A stretch of DNA of 64,000 bases from Massilia sp. WG5 (GCF_001412595.2 NZ_CP012640.2:434001-498000); one strand, 5' to 3'; shown: positions 8,069 through 16,374, numbered from the stretch's first letter. Numbers and translations: made by a program. The notes: a model not told the origin generated them from the letters alone.

Positions 8069-8985
8069 GCGCCGCCCAACTTTTCCACGCCCAGCCAGGC
8101 CGCACCGATCAGGCCCGGTTCCGCCCCGGACCGGCCGGGTACGACGATGGGCGCGTCGGTCTTGCGCAGGATACCGGCACGCACCGCCAGGTCGAGCCGC
8201 GCGATCAAGGGCGCGCTGTTGGCCAGGCCGCCACCGACCGGCAGGATCGATGCGCCCACTGTATTGACCAGCATGGCCAGCGGTCCGGCCAGCAGCTCGG
8301 TCCAGCAGGCGATGGTGCGCCCGGCGTCGGCATCGCCGGCCTGCCAGGCATCGACGATCGCGCGGCTGTCCAGGGACTGTCGGTGCAGGGCGAAGTGCAG
8401 GCGTTCCAGCCCGCGCGCGCCGCCGACCGTGTCCAGGCAGCCGGTCTGGCCGCAGCCGCAGGCGAAGCGGGGAACGCCGGCAAGCGGCGCCGCCGCAGGT
8501 CCGTGCCCCCATTCGCCGGCAAAGCCGCCCGGGCCGCCGATCAGGCGACCGCCGAGCACCAGGCCGCCGCCGACGCCGGTGCCCAGGATCAGGCCGAATA
8601 CATTGGCATGGCCACGACCGGCGCCGGCCTGGGCTTCGGCGAGAGCGAAGCTGTCGGCGTCGTTGACGATCCAGACCGGCAGCCCGAAGGCGGTGGACAG
8701 GTCGGCGGCCAGCGTGCGGCCGTCGATGCAGGGAATGTTGGCGCACTTGATGCGGCCATCGAGCGGATCGATCACGCCGGCGATCGAGATGGCGACGCCG
8801 CGCGACGGCCCGCCGGCATCGATCAGCGCCTGCATGGCGGCGGTGAAGGCTGCGAAGTCGTGGGCGGGCGTGGGCACGCGTGTCAGTGCGCCGATCTGGC
8901 CATCGGCGCTGGCGACGGCGGATTTGATGGCGCTGCCGCCGATGTCGAAACAGCTGAGCATAGGATAAAGGCTTTCGGAAGTCAT
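8065..8985 (-). CDS. ROK family sugar kinase (N-acetylhexosamine kinase-like)
   Basis: ROK kinase expected to phosphorylate a hexose or N-acetylhexosamine. FDIGGSAIKSA is the ATP-binding opening, GTGVGGGLVLGG the ROK core, EWGHG the catalytic/substrate Glu-His pair, and CGCGQTGCLDT the Cys-rich zinc site typical of ROK proteins. GGGLANSAPL follows near the C terminus. The start at 8985 (MTSESLYPM) has GGA about ten bases upstream; an internal Met eight codons later has no ribosome site. As first gene of the operon with cutC and the glycosylasparaginase-like gene, it could phosphorylate GlcNAc or a related sugar released from a conjugate (inference). Confidence 0.85.
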   Translation of the reverse strand: MTSESLYPMLSCFDIGGSAIKSAVASADGQIGALTRVPTPAHDFAAFTAAMQALIDAGGPSRGVAISIAGVIDPLDGRIKCANIPCIDGRTLAADLSTAFGLPVWIVNDADSFALAEAQAGAGRGHANVFGLILGTGVGGGLVLGGRLIGGPGGFAGEWGHGPAAAPLAGVPRFACGCGQTGCLDTVGGARGLERLHFALHRQSLDSRAIVDAWQAGDADAGRTIACWTELLAGPLAMLVNTVGASILPVGGGLANSAPLIARLDLAVRAGILRKTDAPIVVPGRSGAEPGLIGAAWLGVEKLGGA

Positions 8986-9018
8986 GCATTGTATTCCATG
9001 CGTATGGCTCGCCACCAT

Positions 9019-10046
9019 CGTTTATGACACCGTCGCTGCAGCCGCCCGTCGCGAATGCCCAATGTCCGGCGGATCGTCCGAAGGCTGGTCTGGCAGCACG
9101 GCAGGCAAGAACACGTCGTTTCAATAGCAACAGCTTGCACGGCTTTGTTCAAGACAAGCCGCGGATCACTGCGAAATGAAAGGCCGGACAAAAACGCCCC
9201 GCCCGGATATTGTCCTGGACAATGCACCTCGCCTGGCGATGTGCTCAAACGTAATCAGAATAATGTCCTTCGTTCGTAATGAAAAAGACGCGACGTAGAA
9301 ATCCAGATTCGCGAAATGGTGCTGGCAACAGTCCTTTGTACGAATCCCGAATGCTCGAATATAAGAAATACCAGGATTTTCAAATCTCCATAGCCGGGCC
9401 AATGCCCGATCCGAAATGGCTTCCGTTGGCTCGTTCAATTTGCCCTCACACAAGTTGCCCGATGAAGATGCCGTCGAGAGGATGCCAGCTAACGTCGATG
9501 CGCTTATCGCGAAAGTAGGCGCCAGGACATCGATCCTTAAAGCTCCAGGGCCTGGGCGATCCCCGGTTCCGCAGGGTTGCTGACGGAAGATCTGCGAGAG
9601 AGTTGCTCGGAAGATCTTGTGCGCACGAATTTTAATCGCCGTAAATATTATCGGTAACGTTGTCGTTTATTAGTCGAATAAAGTATCCGAATAATGCGAT
9701 TGTTTTAAGCGATGAGCATATCTGGTGGATTTGATGGCAGGCCCGCGATCATATTTCATCAGTAAAGGCCTGGTGCGCTCAAAATCGATAATTTTGCTTG
9801 CAAATGATTTCCGTGTCGGTATTTCGCGAGATTCGCGCAGGGTCTTTTAGGAAATTTCCTAAATGATTGGATTATGCTTGCACTGTGAAAGATGCCATTT
9901 AAGGGCGGGATTTATCCTACTTGGCCTGCCTCCTTATTCCTATTCCTGTTTAATTCGTCTTCGGACTAGGATCAAATTCTCTTTGCAATCGACGTCAAAT
10001 GACGAGACCACGCGAGAGTAGGCAGGTTATCTCAAGGAGAATAATT
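9019..10046. other. AT-richer intergenic stretch without a convincing gene
   Basis: About 1 kb that is visibly more AT-rich than its surroundings, especially 9240-9400 and 9620-10000. Open frames of up to 95 codons occur on both strands but overlap each other and show no family or composition pattern of a coding gene; a 55-codon frame at 9416-9583 is also unconvincing. The stretch holds an 18-bp perfect palindrome (9846-9863) and probably the promoter of the stress-gene remnant at 10047. It may be old decayed DNA or a large regulatory region. Confidence 0.5.
9846..9863. promoter_or_regulatory. 18-bp perfect palindrome TTTAGGAAATTTCCTAAA
   Basis: Perfect two-fold symmetric site with no spacer, in the AT-rich gap about 180 bp before the KGG-type remnant and 440 bp before the alcohol dehydrogenase operon. 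The length and symmetry suit an operator for a dimeric regulator. It lacks the loop and T-run of a terminator. Confidence 0.45.
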
Positions 10047-10139
10047 ATGGTTTCGAACAATCAAGGCAATAAAGGCAGGAAACGGACCGGAGATGCGGGC
10101 AAGCCGTGTTTGCATCGATGGGCCCGTAAAACAAGCTGA
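10047..10139 (+). pseudogene. frameshifted remnant of a KGG-type general stress protein
   Basis: AAGGAG precedes an ATG that opens a 30-codon frame, MVSNNQGNKGRKRTGDAGK and then out-of-family residues. The opening resembles small KGG-repeat stress proteins (family pattern NNQGN...G...GDSGKRGFASMDPEKQREI). In another frame the DNA continues VFASMGP, which is the expected continuation, so one lost base near 10104 would explain the break. A stop codon follows in that frame and the KGG repeats are not recognisable further on. I read it as a dead gene; it could also be a genuine 30-residue peptide. Confidence 0.45.
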
Positions 10140-10306
10140 CATTCCTGAACGATACCCAGCCGGCTGCCGGCCTGGCCAGATGGCTCGGCGGTGGCAGCGG
10201 TCCCGCAGGCATTGCCGCGGGCTTCAATGAACCATAGCCAGGTCGCCGTGCCGCGTGCCGTCACGTGGAGGATGGCGCATTGCCTGGCGAGTTACAGGAG
10301 ATGATG

Positions 10307-11455
10307 ATGAAGGCTGTTGTCTATCGCGGTCCCAACCAGGTTGCCGTCGAAGAGGTGCCCGATCCCAAGATCGAACGTCCGACCGATGCCATCGTCAAGA
10401 TTACAAGCACCAATATCTGCGGCTCCGACCTGCACATGTACGAGGGACGGACCGATTTCGAGCAGGGACGCGTCTTCGGCCACGAGAACCTCGGCGTGGT
10501 CATGGAAGTCGGTCCGGCGGTCGAACGGCTCAAGCCCGGCGACTGGGTCTGCATGCCTTTCAATATCAGCTGCGGCCACTGCAGGAACTGTGAACGCGGG
10601 CTGACCAACTACTGCCTGAATGCGAACCAGCCGGGCGTGGCCGGCGGCGCCTTCGGCTTTGCCGACATGGGCCCATGGCAGGGCGGCCAGGCCGAGTACC
10701 TGCGCGTGCCCTGGGCCGACTTCATGTGCCTGAAGCTGCCCGATGACGCAGAAGAAAAGCAGTCCGATTACGTGATGTGCGCGGACATCTTCCCGACCGG
10801 CTGGCACGCGACCGAACTGGCCGGCATGAAGCCCGGGGACGCCGTGGTCATCTACGGCGCCGGGCCGGTCGGCCTGATGGCCGCGCACTCGGCGATGATC
10901 AAGGGGGCCTGCAGCGTGATGGTGGTCGACTGCCATTCCGACCGGCTCAAGCTGGCCGAGTCGATCGGCGCGATCGCGATCGATTATTCGAAAGAGGATC
11001 CGGTGCAGCGGGTCATGGACCTGACCCACGGGATGGGTGCGGACGTGGGCTGCGAATGCGTCGGCTACCAGTGCCACGACCATCACCATCACCGCGAGGA
11101 GCGTCCCGACCTCACGATGAACAACCTGGTCAACTCCGTCAAGTTCACCGGCGGGATCGGGGTGGTCGGGGTCTTCGTCCCGAAGGATCCGAACGGCCCG
11201 GACGAACTCGAGAAACAAGGGAAGATCGCGCTCGACTGGGGCATGCTCTGGTTCAAGGGGCAGCGCGTCGCCACCGGCCAGTGCCCCGTCAAGGCCTACA
11301 ACCGGCAACTGCGCGACCTGATCCACGCCGGCCGCGCCAAGCCCTCGTTCATCGTTTCCCATCAACTGAGCCTGGCCGAGGCCCCCAACGCCTACAAGCA
11401 CTTCGACAAGCGCGACCACGGATGGACCAAGGTGATCCTGCACCCGGGTTCCTAG
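10307..11455 (+). CDS. zinc-dependent alcohol dehydrogenase, formaldehyde-dehydrogenase-like
   Basis: Medium-chain zinc dehydrogenase resembling glutathione-independent formaldehyde dehydrogenases (382 residues). Catalytic zinc: Cys in NICGSDLHMYEG and His-Glu in GHENLG. Structural zinc: CGHCRNCERGLTNYC. NAD-binding GAGPVGLMAAHSA. The His-rich segment CHDHHHHREE belongs to the loop seen in formaldehyde dehydrogenases. Three ATG codons run in a row at 10301-10309; ACAGGAG ends at 10300, so the third (10307) has the best spacing. It is the first gene of a four-gene plus-strand cluster with a second dehydrogenase, an unknown protein and an Old Yellow Enzyme. Confidence 0.88.
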   Translation: MKAVVYRGPNQVAVEEVPDPKIERPTDAIVKITSTNICGSDLHMYEGRTDFEQGRVFGHENLGVVMEVGPAVERLKPGDWVCMPFNISCGHCRNCERGLTNYCLNANQPGVAGGAFGFADMGPWQGGQAEYLRVPWADFMCLKLPDDAEEKQSDYVMCADIFPTGWHATELAGMKPGDAVVIYGAGPVGLMAAHSAMIKGACSVMVVDCHSDRLKLAESIGAIAIDYSKEDPVQRVMDLTHGMGADVGCECVGYQCHDHHHHREERPDLTMNNLVNSVKFTGGIGVVGVFVPKDPNGPDELEKQGKIALDWGMLWFKGQRVATGQCPVKAYNRQLRDLIHAGRAKPSFIVSHQLSLAEAPNAYKHFDKRDHGWTKVILHPGS

Positions 11456-11559
11456 CGGAGCAGGGCGCTCGTCAAGCACGAAAGGCCCGCGCTTCGATGG
11501 GGAGCTTCGCCCATGACGGCGGGCGCGGGACTGCCAGGACAATTTTGACAGGAGGTTTT

Positions 11560-12744
11560 ATGCTAGCGACTAACTATCGTGGACCATACCGGATCCGGGC
11601 TTCGCAAAAACCGGATCCCGTGATCGAGCACCCGGGCGACGCCATCGTCCGCGTGACACGCGCCTGCATCTGCGGCTCGGACCTGCACCTGTACCACGGC
11701 CTGGTGCCCGACACGCGCATCGGGCACACCTTCGGCCATGAATTCGTCGGCATCGTCGAGGAGGTCGGTTCGGCGGTCGAAACGCTCAAGCCGGGCGACC
11801 GCGTGCTGGTGCCGTTCAACCTGTTCTGCGGTTCATGCTTCTTCTGCCAGCGCGAGCTGTACAGCAACTGCCACAACACCAATCCCGAGGCGACGGCGGT
11901 CGGCGGCATCTACGGTTACTCCCACACCACCGGCGGCTATGACGGCGGCCAGGCCGAGTACGTGCGCGTCCCGATGGCCGACGTGGGGCCATACAAGATC
12001 CCCGAAGATATCGTCGACGACGACGCGGTGCTGCTGACGGACGCGCTGCCGACCGGCTACCAGGCTGCGGAGATGGGCGACATCAAGCAGGGCGACACGG
12101 TGGTGGTGTTCGGCGCCGGTCCGGTCGGCATCTTTGCCGCCAAGTCGGCCTGGCTGTTCGGCGCCGGCCGCGTCATCGTGGTCGACCATGTCGAGTACCG
12201 GCTCGACTTCGTGCGGCGCTACGCCCGCTGCGAGATCATCAATTTCCGCGAAGTGGGCGACGTGGCCCTGCATATCAAGAAGATGACGGACTGGCTGGGC
12301 GCGGACGTGTGCATCGATGCCGTCGGCTGCGAGGCCTCGGGCAGCCTGGCCCAGACGATCACCGGGCGCTGGACCATGCTGCAGGCGGGCGCGGCGACCG
12401 CGCTGTTCTGGGCCATCAACTCGGTGCGCAAGGCAGGCAACGTGTCGATCGTCGGCGTCTACGGGCCGACCTTCAACGCCGTCCCGATCGGCAACGCGCT
12501 GAACAAGGGCATCACGATGCGCATGAACCAGGCCGCCGTGAAGCGCCACGTTCCGCACCTGATCGAGCACATCCGCCAGGGCCACCTGAACCCGAAGGAA
12601 ATCATCACCCACCGGGTGCCGCTGGAGGAGGTGTCGGACGCATATCACATCTTCTCCAGCAAGTACGACAACTGCATCAAAACCGTTCTGATTCCTCCAC
12701 GCGCAGGCTCGGCGCGCGCGACGGCGACCAGCGTCATTCACTGA
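11560..12744 (+). CDS. zinc-dependent alcohol dehydrogenase
   Basis: Second medium-chain zinc dehydrogenase (394 residues), similar to its neighbour but clearly diverged. ACICGSDLHLYHG and GHEFVG carry the catalytic zinc ligands, CGSCFFCQRELYSNC the structural zinc site, and GAGPVGIFAAKSA the dinucleotide site. The start follows AGGAGG by about five bases. The 104-bp gap before it can fold into a CCCGCGC/GCGCGGG stem. The pairing of two such enzymes suggests consecutive or alternative alcohol/aldehyde substrates; the substrate is unknown. Confidence 0.88.
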   Translation: MLATNYRGPYRIRASQKPDPVIEHPGDAIVRVTRACICGSDLHLYHGLVPDTRIGHTFGHEFVGIVEEVGSAVETLKPGDRVLVPFNLFCGSCFFCQRELYSNCHNTNPEATAVGGIYGYSHTTGGYDGGQAEYVRVPMADVGPYKIPEDIVDDDAVLLTDALPTGYQAAEMGDIKQGDTVVVFGAGPVGIFAAKSAWLFGAGRVIVVDHVEYRLDFVRRYARCEIINFREVGDVALHIKKMTDWLGADVCIDAVGCEASGSLAQTITGRWTMLQAGAATALFWAINSVRKAGNVSIVGVYGPTFNAVPIGNALNKGITMRMNQAAVKRHVPHLIEHIRQGHLNPKEIITHRVPLEEVSDAYHIFSSKYDNCIKTVLIPPRAGSARATATSVIH

Positions 12745-12754
12745 AGGAGCAGCC

Positions 12755-13345
12755 ATGGATACCGTAACCGCCCAGCGCGATCTCGCCGAGCAGCGGCGCC
12801 ACCCGCATCACCACGGGCACGTCGACTACGAGCGCCAGATCGACTACGACCTGAACCGGCATAGTCCGTCACTTGAAGAATTGCAGCGCATTCCTGGCTG
12901 GGGCTCGGATCTCGACAAGAAGAACCGGCCCGCGGTGCCGATGGAGCGCACGCCGCCGCGCTTCATCCACGTGACGGCGGGGCAGCCGGTACAGCAGGCG
13001 CAGACTGTCGAAGTGTTCTGCTCGCCGGAGCGGCCGGGCATCACGCCGCTCTTCGGCACGGCCCAGCCGCCCAAGTGGCTCTCGGGCTCGATGCGGCGCC
13101 TCGCCTACAAGCTGCCCGAGAACGACCTTCGCCACTGGCTGATGCTGCTTGCCGCCGACCGCGTCAACATGGTCGAAGGCATCGTCGACGACCTGGCGCA
13201 CGGCCACGTGCCCAATGTGCTCGGGGAGATGGGTATCCGCGCCGAGCTGCGCCACAACCCGGCCGGCCTGGTGCGCAAGGCGCTCATCGCCACTGCGGTG
13301 GTGGGTGGAATCCTGGCCCTGCGGAACCGCCGCAGGCATTATTGA
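12755..13345 (+). CDS. conserved hypothetical protein with C-terminal membrane tail
   Basis: A 196-residue protein not recognised as a known family. The N terminus is His-rich (HPHHHGH) and polar; the middle (about 95-165) looks helical (RRLAYKLPENDLRHWLMLLAADRVNMVEG); the end has one hydrophobic segment (ALIATAVVGGILAL) followed by RNRRRHY, a tail-anchor layout with the bulk in the cytoplasm. It starts 10 bp after the second dehydrogenase with GAAGGAG upstream, so it is very likely cotranscribed and functionally tied to the dehydrogenases. Confidence 0.75.
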   Translation: MDTVTAQRDLAEQRRHPHHHGHVDYERQIDYDLNRHSPSLEELQRIPGWGSDLDKKNRPAVPMERTPPRFIHVTAGQPVQQAQTVEVFCSPERPGITPLFGTAQPPKWLSGSMRRLAYKLPENDLRHWLMLLAADRVNMVEGIVDDLAHGHVPNVLGEMGIRAELRHNPAGLVRKALIATAVVGGILALRNRRRHY

Positions 13346-13353
13346 TCCTGCAA

Positions 13354-13387
13354 CGCCCGGGCTGACCGGGCGCGCCGCTTTTGTTTT
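13354..13387 (+). terminator. hairpin with trailing T-rich run
   Basis: A perfect 7-bp stem CGCCCGG / CCGGGCG with a five-base loop, followed after six bases by TTTTGTTTT. It sits between the hypothetical gene and the Old Yellow Enzyme gene, so it may be a weak terminator or attenuator inside the cluster rather than its end. Confidence 0.4.
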
Positions 13388-13403
13388 CACCCGGAGGCAA
13401 ACG

Positions 13404-14585
13404 ATGAACTCTCATAGTGGCCAGGCCACTGGGTCGGCCGCCCAGGCATCCCAGGCAGGCATACACGGCGCGACGGCCGGCGCCGCCCACGACCAGGAAG
13501 TGCCGGAAGTTGACCTGCTCAGCCCGCTAACTCTGCGCGGCCTCACCATGCGCAATCGCATCGCCATGGCGCCGATGTGCCAGTATTCGGCCGAGGAAGG
13601 CATGGCCAACGACTGGCATCTGGTGCACCTGGGCAGCCGTGCGGTGGGCGGTGCCGGGCTGGTCATCGTCGAGGCCACGGGGGTTACCCGGGACGGCCGC
13701 ATCACGCCGGGCGACCTGGGCATCTGGAGCGACGATCACGTCGAACCCCTGGCGCGCATCGCCCGTTTCGTGAACAGCCAGGGCGCTTGTGCGGGCATCC
13801 AGCTTGCGCACGCGGGGCGCAAGGCAAGCACCGCCGCACCCTGGGTGGGCGGCGCGACCCTGAGAACGGCCGAGGAGGGCGGTTGGCCGGTGGTCGCGCC
13901 CAGTCCGATTCCGTTCCACCCCAGCGACCCGGCGCCCGTCGCGCTCGACGAAGCCGGCATCGACGGCATCGTCGACGCCTTCGAGGCGGCTGCGCGACGC
14001 GCGCTGTCAGCCGGGTTCAAGGTACTCGAGATCCACGCCGCGCATGGCTATCTGCTGCACCAGTTCCTGTCGCCGCACAGTAACCAGCGGGAAGACCGCT
14101 ACGGCGGCAGCCTGGAGAACCGGATGCGCTTCGCGCTGCGCGTGACCGAACGCGTGCGCGCCGCCGTTCCGGCCGAGCTGCCGCTGTTCGTGCGCATTTC
14201 CGCCACCGATTGGGCGGCGGGCGGCTGGGACATCGAGCAGTCGGTCGAACTGTCGCGGCGCCTCAAGGACCTGGGCGCCGATCTGATCGACGTGTCGACC
14301 GGCGGCAATCTGCCGACCGCGCGCATTCCCGTCGCCAAGCGCTACCAGGTGCCATGCAGCCGCCGTATCCGCGACGACGCCGGCATCCCGACCGGCACGG
14401 TGGGGCTGATCACGGATCCGAAGGAAGCCGACGACATCGTCACCGGCGGCGACGCCGACCTGGTCCTGATCGGGCGCGAACTGCTGCGCGAACCATATTG
14501 GGCTCTGAAAGCCCAGCATGCGTTCGAGGAGGAGCCCGATTGGCCGGTGCAATATGGCTATGCGGTGAAGCGGCGGGCAAAATGA
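13404..14585 (+). CDS. NADH:flavin oxidoreductase, Old Yellow Enzyme family
   Basis: FMN-dependent ene-reductase of the YqjM/XenA-like class (393 residues). After a low-complexity Gly/Ala/Ser-rich leader of about 35 residues the barrel begins LLSPLTLRGLTMRNRIAMAPMCQYSAEEG, with the Cys of the APMCQYS motif that tunes the flavin in this class. AHAGRKAS carries His for substrate binding, IHAAHGYLLHQFLSP and NQREDRYGGSLENR are standard, and GLITDPKEAD and GGDADLVLIGRELL bind FMN phosphate. ATG follows CCGGAGG. It probably reduces an activated alkene or detoxifies electrophiles, perhaps products of the upstream dehydrogenases (inference). Confidence 0.9.
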   Translation: MNSHSGQATGSAAQASQAGIHGATAGAAHDQEVPEVDLLSPLTLRGLTMRNRIAMAPMCQYSAEEGMANDWHLVHLGSRAVGGAGLVIVEATGVTRDGRITPGDLGIWSDDHVEPLARIARFVNSQGACAGIQLAHAGRKASTAAPWVGGATLRTAEEGGWPVVAPSPIPFHPSDPAPVALDEAGIDGIVDAFEAAARRALSAGFKVLEIHAAHGYLLHQFLSPHSNQREDRYGGSLENRMRFALRVTERVRAAVPAELPLFVRISATDWAAGGWDIEQSVELSRRLKDLGADLIDVSTGGNLPTARIPVAKRYQVPCSRRIRDDAGIPTGTVGLITDPKEADDIVTGGDADLVLIGRELLREPYWALKAQHAFEEEPDWPVQYGYAVKRRAK

Positions 14586-14644
14586 CGGGGCGCGGATCGC
14601 GGCAAGGAAATCAGGGAAACGCCGCCAGGATGCCTGCTGGCCAA

Positions 14645-14672
14645 AGTGCGCATAATCTATATTATGTCAAAT
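14645..14672 (+). other. dif: dif chromosome dimer resolution site
   Basis: A 28-bp site that reads as a dif core: XerC-side half AGTGCGCATAA, central TCTATA, XerD-side half TTATGTCAAAT. Compared from memory with E. coli dif (GGTGCGCATAA, TGTATA, TTATGTTAAAT), only three positions differ. It lies in a 122-bp intergenic gap between two convergent genes, as dif sites usually do. XerC/XerD with FtsK would resolve chromosome dimers here, so this marks the replication terminus region. A dif-like site of an integrated element is the main alternative. Confidence 0.85.
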
Positions 14673-14707
14673 GCGATCCCCATAAACCATCCACCACCGC
14701 TCTTTCG

Positions 14708-15805
14708 CTAAGGCGCGTCACGGTGGTGGGCCAAGGGCGCCGATTCGGCCGGCAAGCCCGCCAGCAGCGCCCGCATGCTTTGCAGCCGTTTTTCGTCGAG
14801 CAGGAAGGCGTTCGCAGCGGCGCCCCGCGCCACCAGCTTTTCGTGCAGGCTCAGCCCCGCCCGCGGATCCATGCCGAGCCTGCGCATGTTCTCGAAGGCC
14901 CAGCGGTCGGCGCGGTCGAACACGCCCGCCGCCACGTGGCTGACGCCGGTCAGCGAAGCCTTGTCCGCGGCCGAGCGCGCCATCAGGGATGCTGCCTGTC
15001 CCGCAAGCTGGGTTGCGGCGACCTGGCTGGTGGCCGAGCTGCCGGCGGATGCGGCGCCGGCGCGCGCCGAGGCGGCGGCGCTGGTGGCGAAGCCGAGCCC
15101 GACGACGGAGAGCCACTTCAGGCTGCCGGTGATGAAAGCGTAGGTTTTCATGCGCGCGCCGCCGCGTTCGGACAGGCCCTGCGTCCACAGCACGATCCAT
15201 TCGGCTTCGTCCGGCGTCAGCGACATCCTGAATACCTCGAGGGGATGCACGGATGCGGTCCAGTGGTAGCGCTCGAGCGCCGGGTCGAGCGGCGGCGCGA
15301 CCAGCACGTGGCCGCGGCAGAGACGGATCGGTGTAATGACGAGCCGCTCGCCGTTGTCGAGCTTCAGGGCGAATGCCTGGCCACGATCCCGCGCCTGCAC
15401 CAGCCGCTCCGCCATTTTGATCTTGTTTCGACTGCTGTAACCATCCACTTCGGCGATGACCTCGCCGCCGTGCAGGCCCGACGAGCGGTCCGCCGCGATC
15501 ACGGTCAGGTTTTCGTCCACGCCCAGCGCCCGCACCCAGGCGACTTTCGTGTCCTCATCGAGGCCATAGCTGGTCATGGCGTCGAATGGCAATTCATACT
15601 GATTGTCGCAGCCGCTGTCGGCCATCGCCGCGGAGCGCACGATCGCCGGCCGCATCGCTGCGGCGGCATCGGCGAAATTCTGCATGTCGGCCACCAGCTG
15701 GGCGCGCAATGGGCGGCCATCGTCCACGGTCAGCCTTGTCGCGCAGCCGGCCAGGAGCGCAAGGCAAAGGCTGCCCGCCAAGGCCGAAATCGATCCCTTC
15801 AGCAC
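14708..15805 (-). CDS. lipoprotein resembling M48 metalloprotease but lacking zinc ligands
   Basis: Predicted lipoprotein of 365 residues: GTG start at 15805 behind GGAGGA, short signal and lipobox LLAGC. The order of parts resembles PDZ-containing M48 metalloproteases: a PDZ-like stretch (GLHGGEVIAEVDGY), a Cys-containing strand (TPIRLCRGHVLVAP), then LTPDEAEWIVLWTQGLSE where M48 enzymes have DELAxVxxHExxH, and FDRADRWAFENMRRLGMDPRAG where they have the ExxAD zinc Glu. Neither HExxH nor the third zinc ligand is present. I infer an inactive, scaffold-like member. The resemblance is by eye and should be treated as tentative. Confidence 0.55.
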   Translation of the reverse strand: MLKGSISALAGSLCLALLAGCATRLTVDDGRPLRAQLVADMQNFADAAAAMRPAIVRSAAMADSGCDNQYELPFDAMTSYGLDEDTKVAWVRALGVDENLTVIAADRSSGLHGGEVIAEVDGYSSRNKIKMAERLVQARDRGQAFALKLDNGERLVITPIRLCRGHVLVAPPLDPALERYHWTASVHPLEVFRMSLTPDEAEWIVLWTQGLSERGGARMKTYAFITGSLKWLSVVGLGFATSAAASARAGAASAGSSATSQVAATQLAGQAASLMARSAADKASLTGVSHVAAGVFDRADRWAFENMRRLGMDPRAGLSLHEKLVARGAAANAFLLDEKRLQSMRALLAGLPAESAPLAHHRDAP

Positions 15806-15925
15806 ATCTCTTCTCCTCCTGCGCCAAGGTAAGCAGTTCGCCAACTTCGGGCAATGGGACCAAAGGCCAATTGCGCAACCCACGGCGCCGTCCCAGCATG
15901 GCGGCGAGAACCTGCGGAGGCGGAA

Positions 15926-16366
15926 ATGAAACGTCGGAATTGGCAGATGGCGGGACTGCTGCTGGCGGCCGCGCTGCCGGCGGCGAATGCGGCCGCCCAG
16001 CTCGACGAACTGCTGCACAAGGGCGAACATGGCCTCGACATGAAGGGCATGGCCGGCATGGCAGGTTCGCCGCTGAGCTCAGGCAGCATGGGCAATGTGG
16101 CCGGTCTGCTGCAGTACTGCATCGGCAATAAGTACCTGAGCGGCGGGGGTGCGGAGTCGGTCAAGGACCAGCTGATGGCGAAGCTGCCCGGCGGCGCCGA
16201 CACCGAGGACCGCGGCTACAGTGACGGCCAGAAGGGACTGCTGCACGGGAGCAAGGGCAAGCTCCTGGACCTGGGCAGCGGCGGCGGTTTGACGGCCGAG
16301 GTCACCAAAAAGGCCTGCGACACGGTCCTGGCCCAGGCCAAGTCCTTCCTGCAGGCAGGCCCGTAG
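15926..16366 (+). CDS. DUF2501 domain-containing secreted protein
   Basis: Small secreted protein (146 residues) of the DUF2501/YjjA type, function unknown. A signal peptide (KRRNWQMAGLLLAAALPAANAAA) is followed by a Gly/Met-rich part and the family core LLQYCIGNKYLSGGGAESVKDQLMAKL, with a second Cys near the end (KKACDTVLAQAKSFL), so one disulfide is possible. GGAGG precedes the ATG. It is divergent from the M48-like lipoprotein gene across a 120-bp gap, and meets the recombinase gene tail to tail. Confidence 0.8.
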   Translation: MKRRNWQMAGLLLAAALPAANAAAQLDELLHKGEHGLDMKGMAGMAGSPLSSGSMGNVAGLLQYCIGNKYLSGGGAESVKDQLMAKLPGGADTEDRGYSDGQKGLLHGSKGKLLDLGSGGGLTAEVTKKACDTVLAQAKSFLQAGP

Positions 16367-16374
16367 CGCCAGGG

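Noticed and set aside
7337..9130. A 597-residue fusion of CutC with an N-terminal domain
   Set aside because: The upstream part is a shadow of the ROK kinase gene in another frame; CutC has its own ATG at 8068 overlapping the ROK stop by 4 bp.
9279..9518. Candidate genes in the AT-rich gap (79 codons plus, 95 codons minus at 9166-9453, 55 codons at 9416)
   Set aside because: They overlap on both strands, lack good ribosome sites and resemble no family; the region is better described as non-coding.
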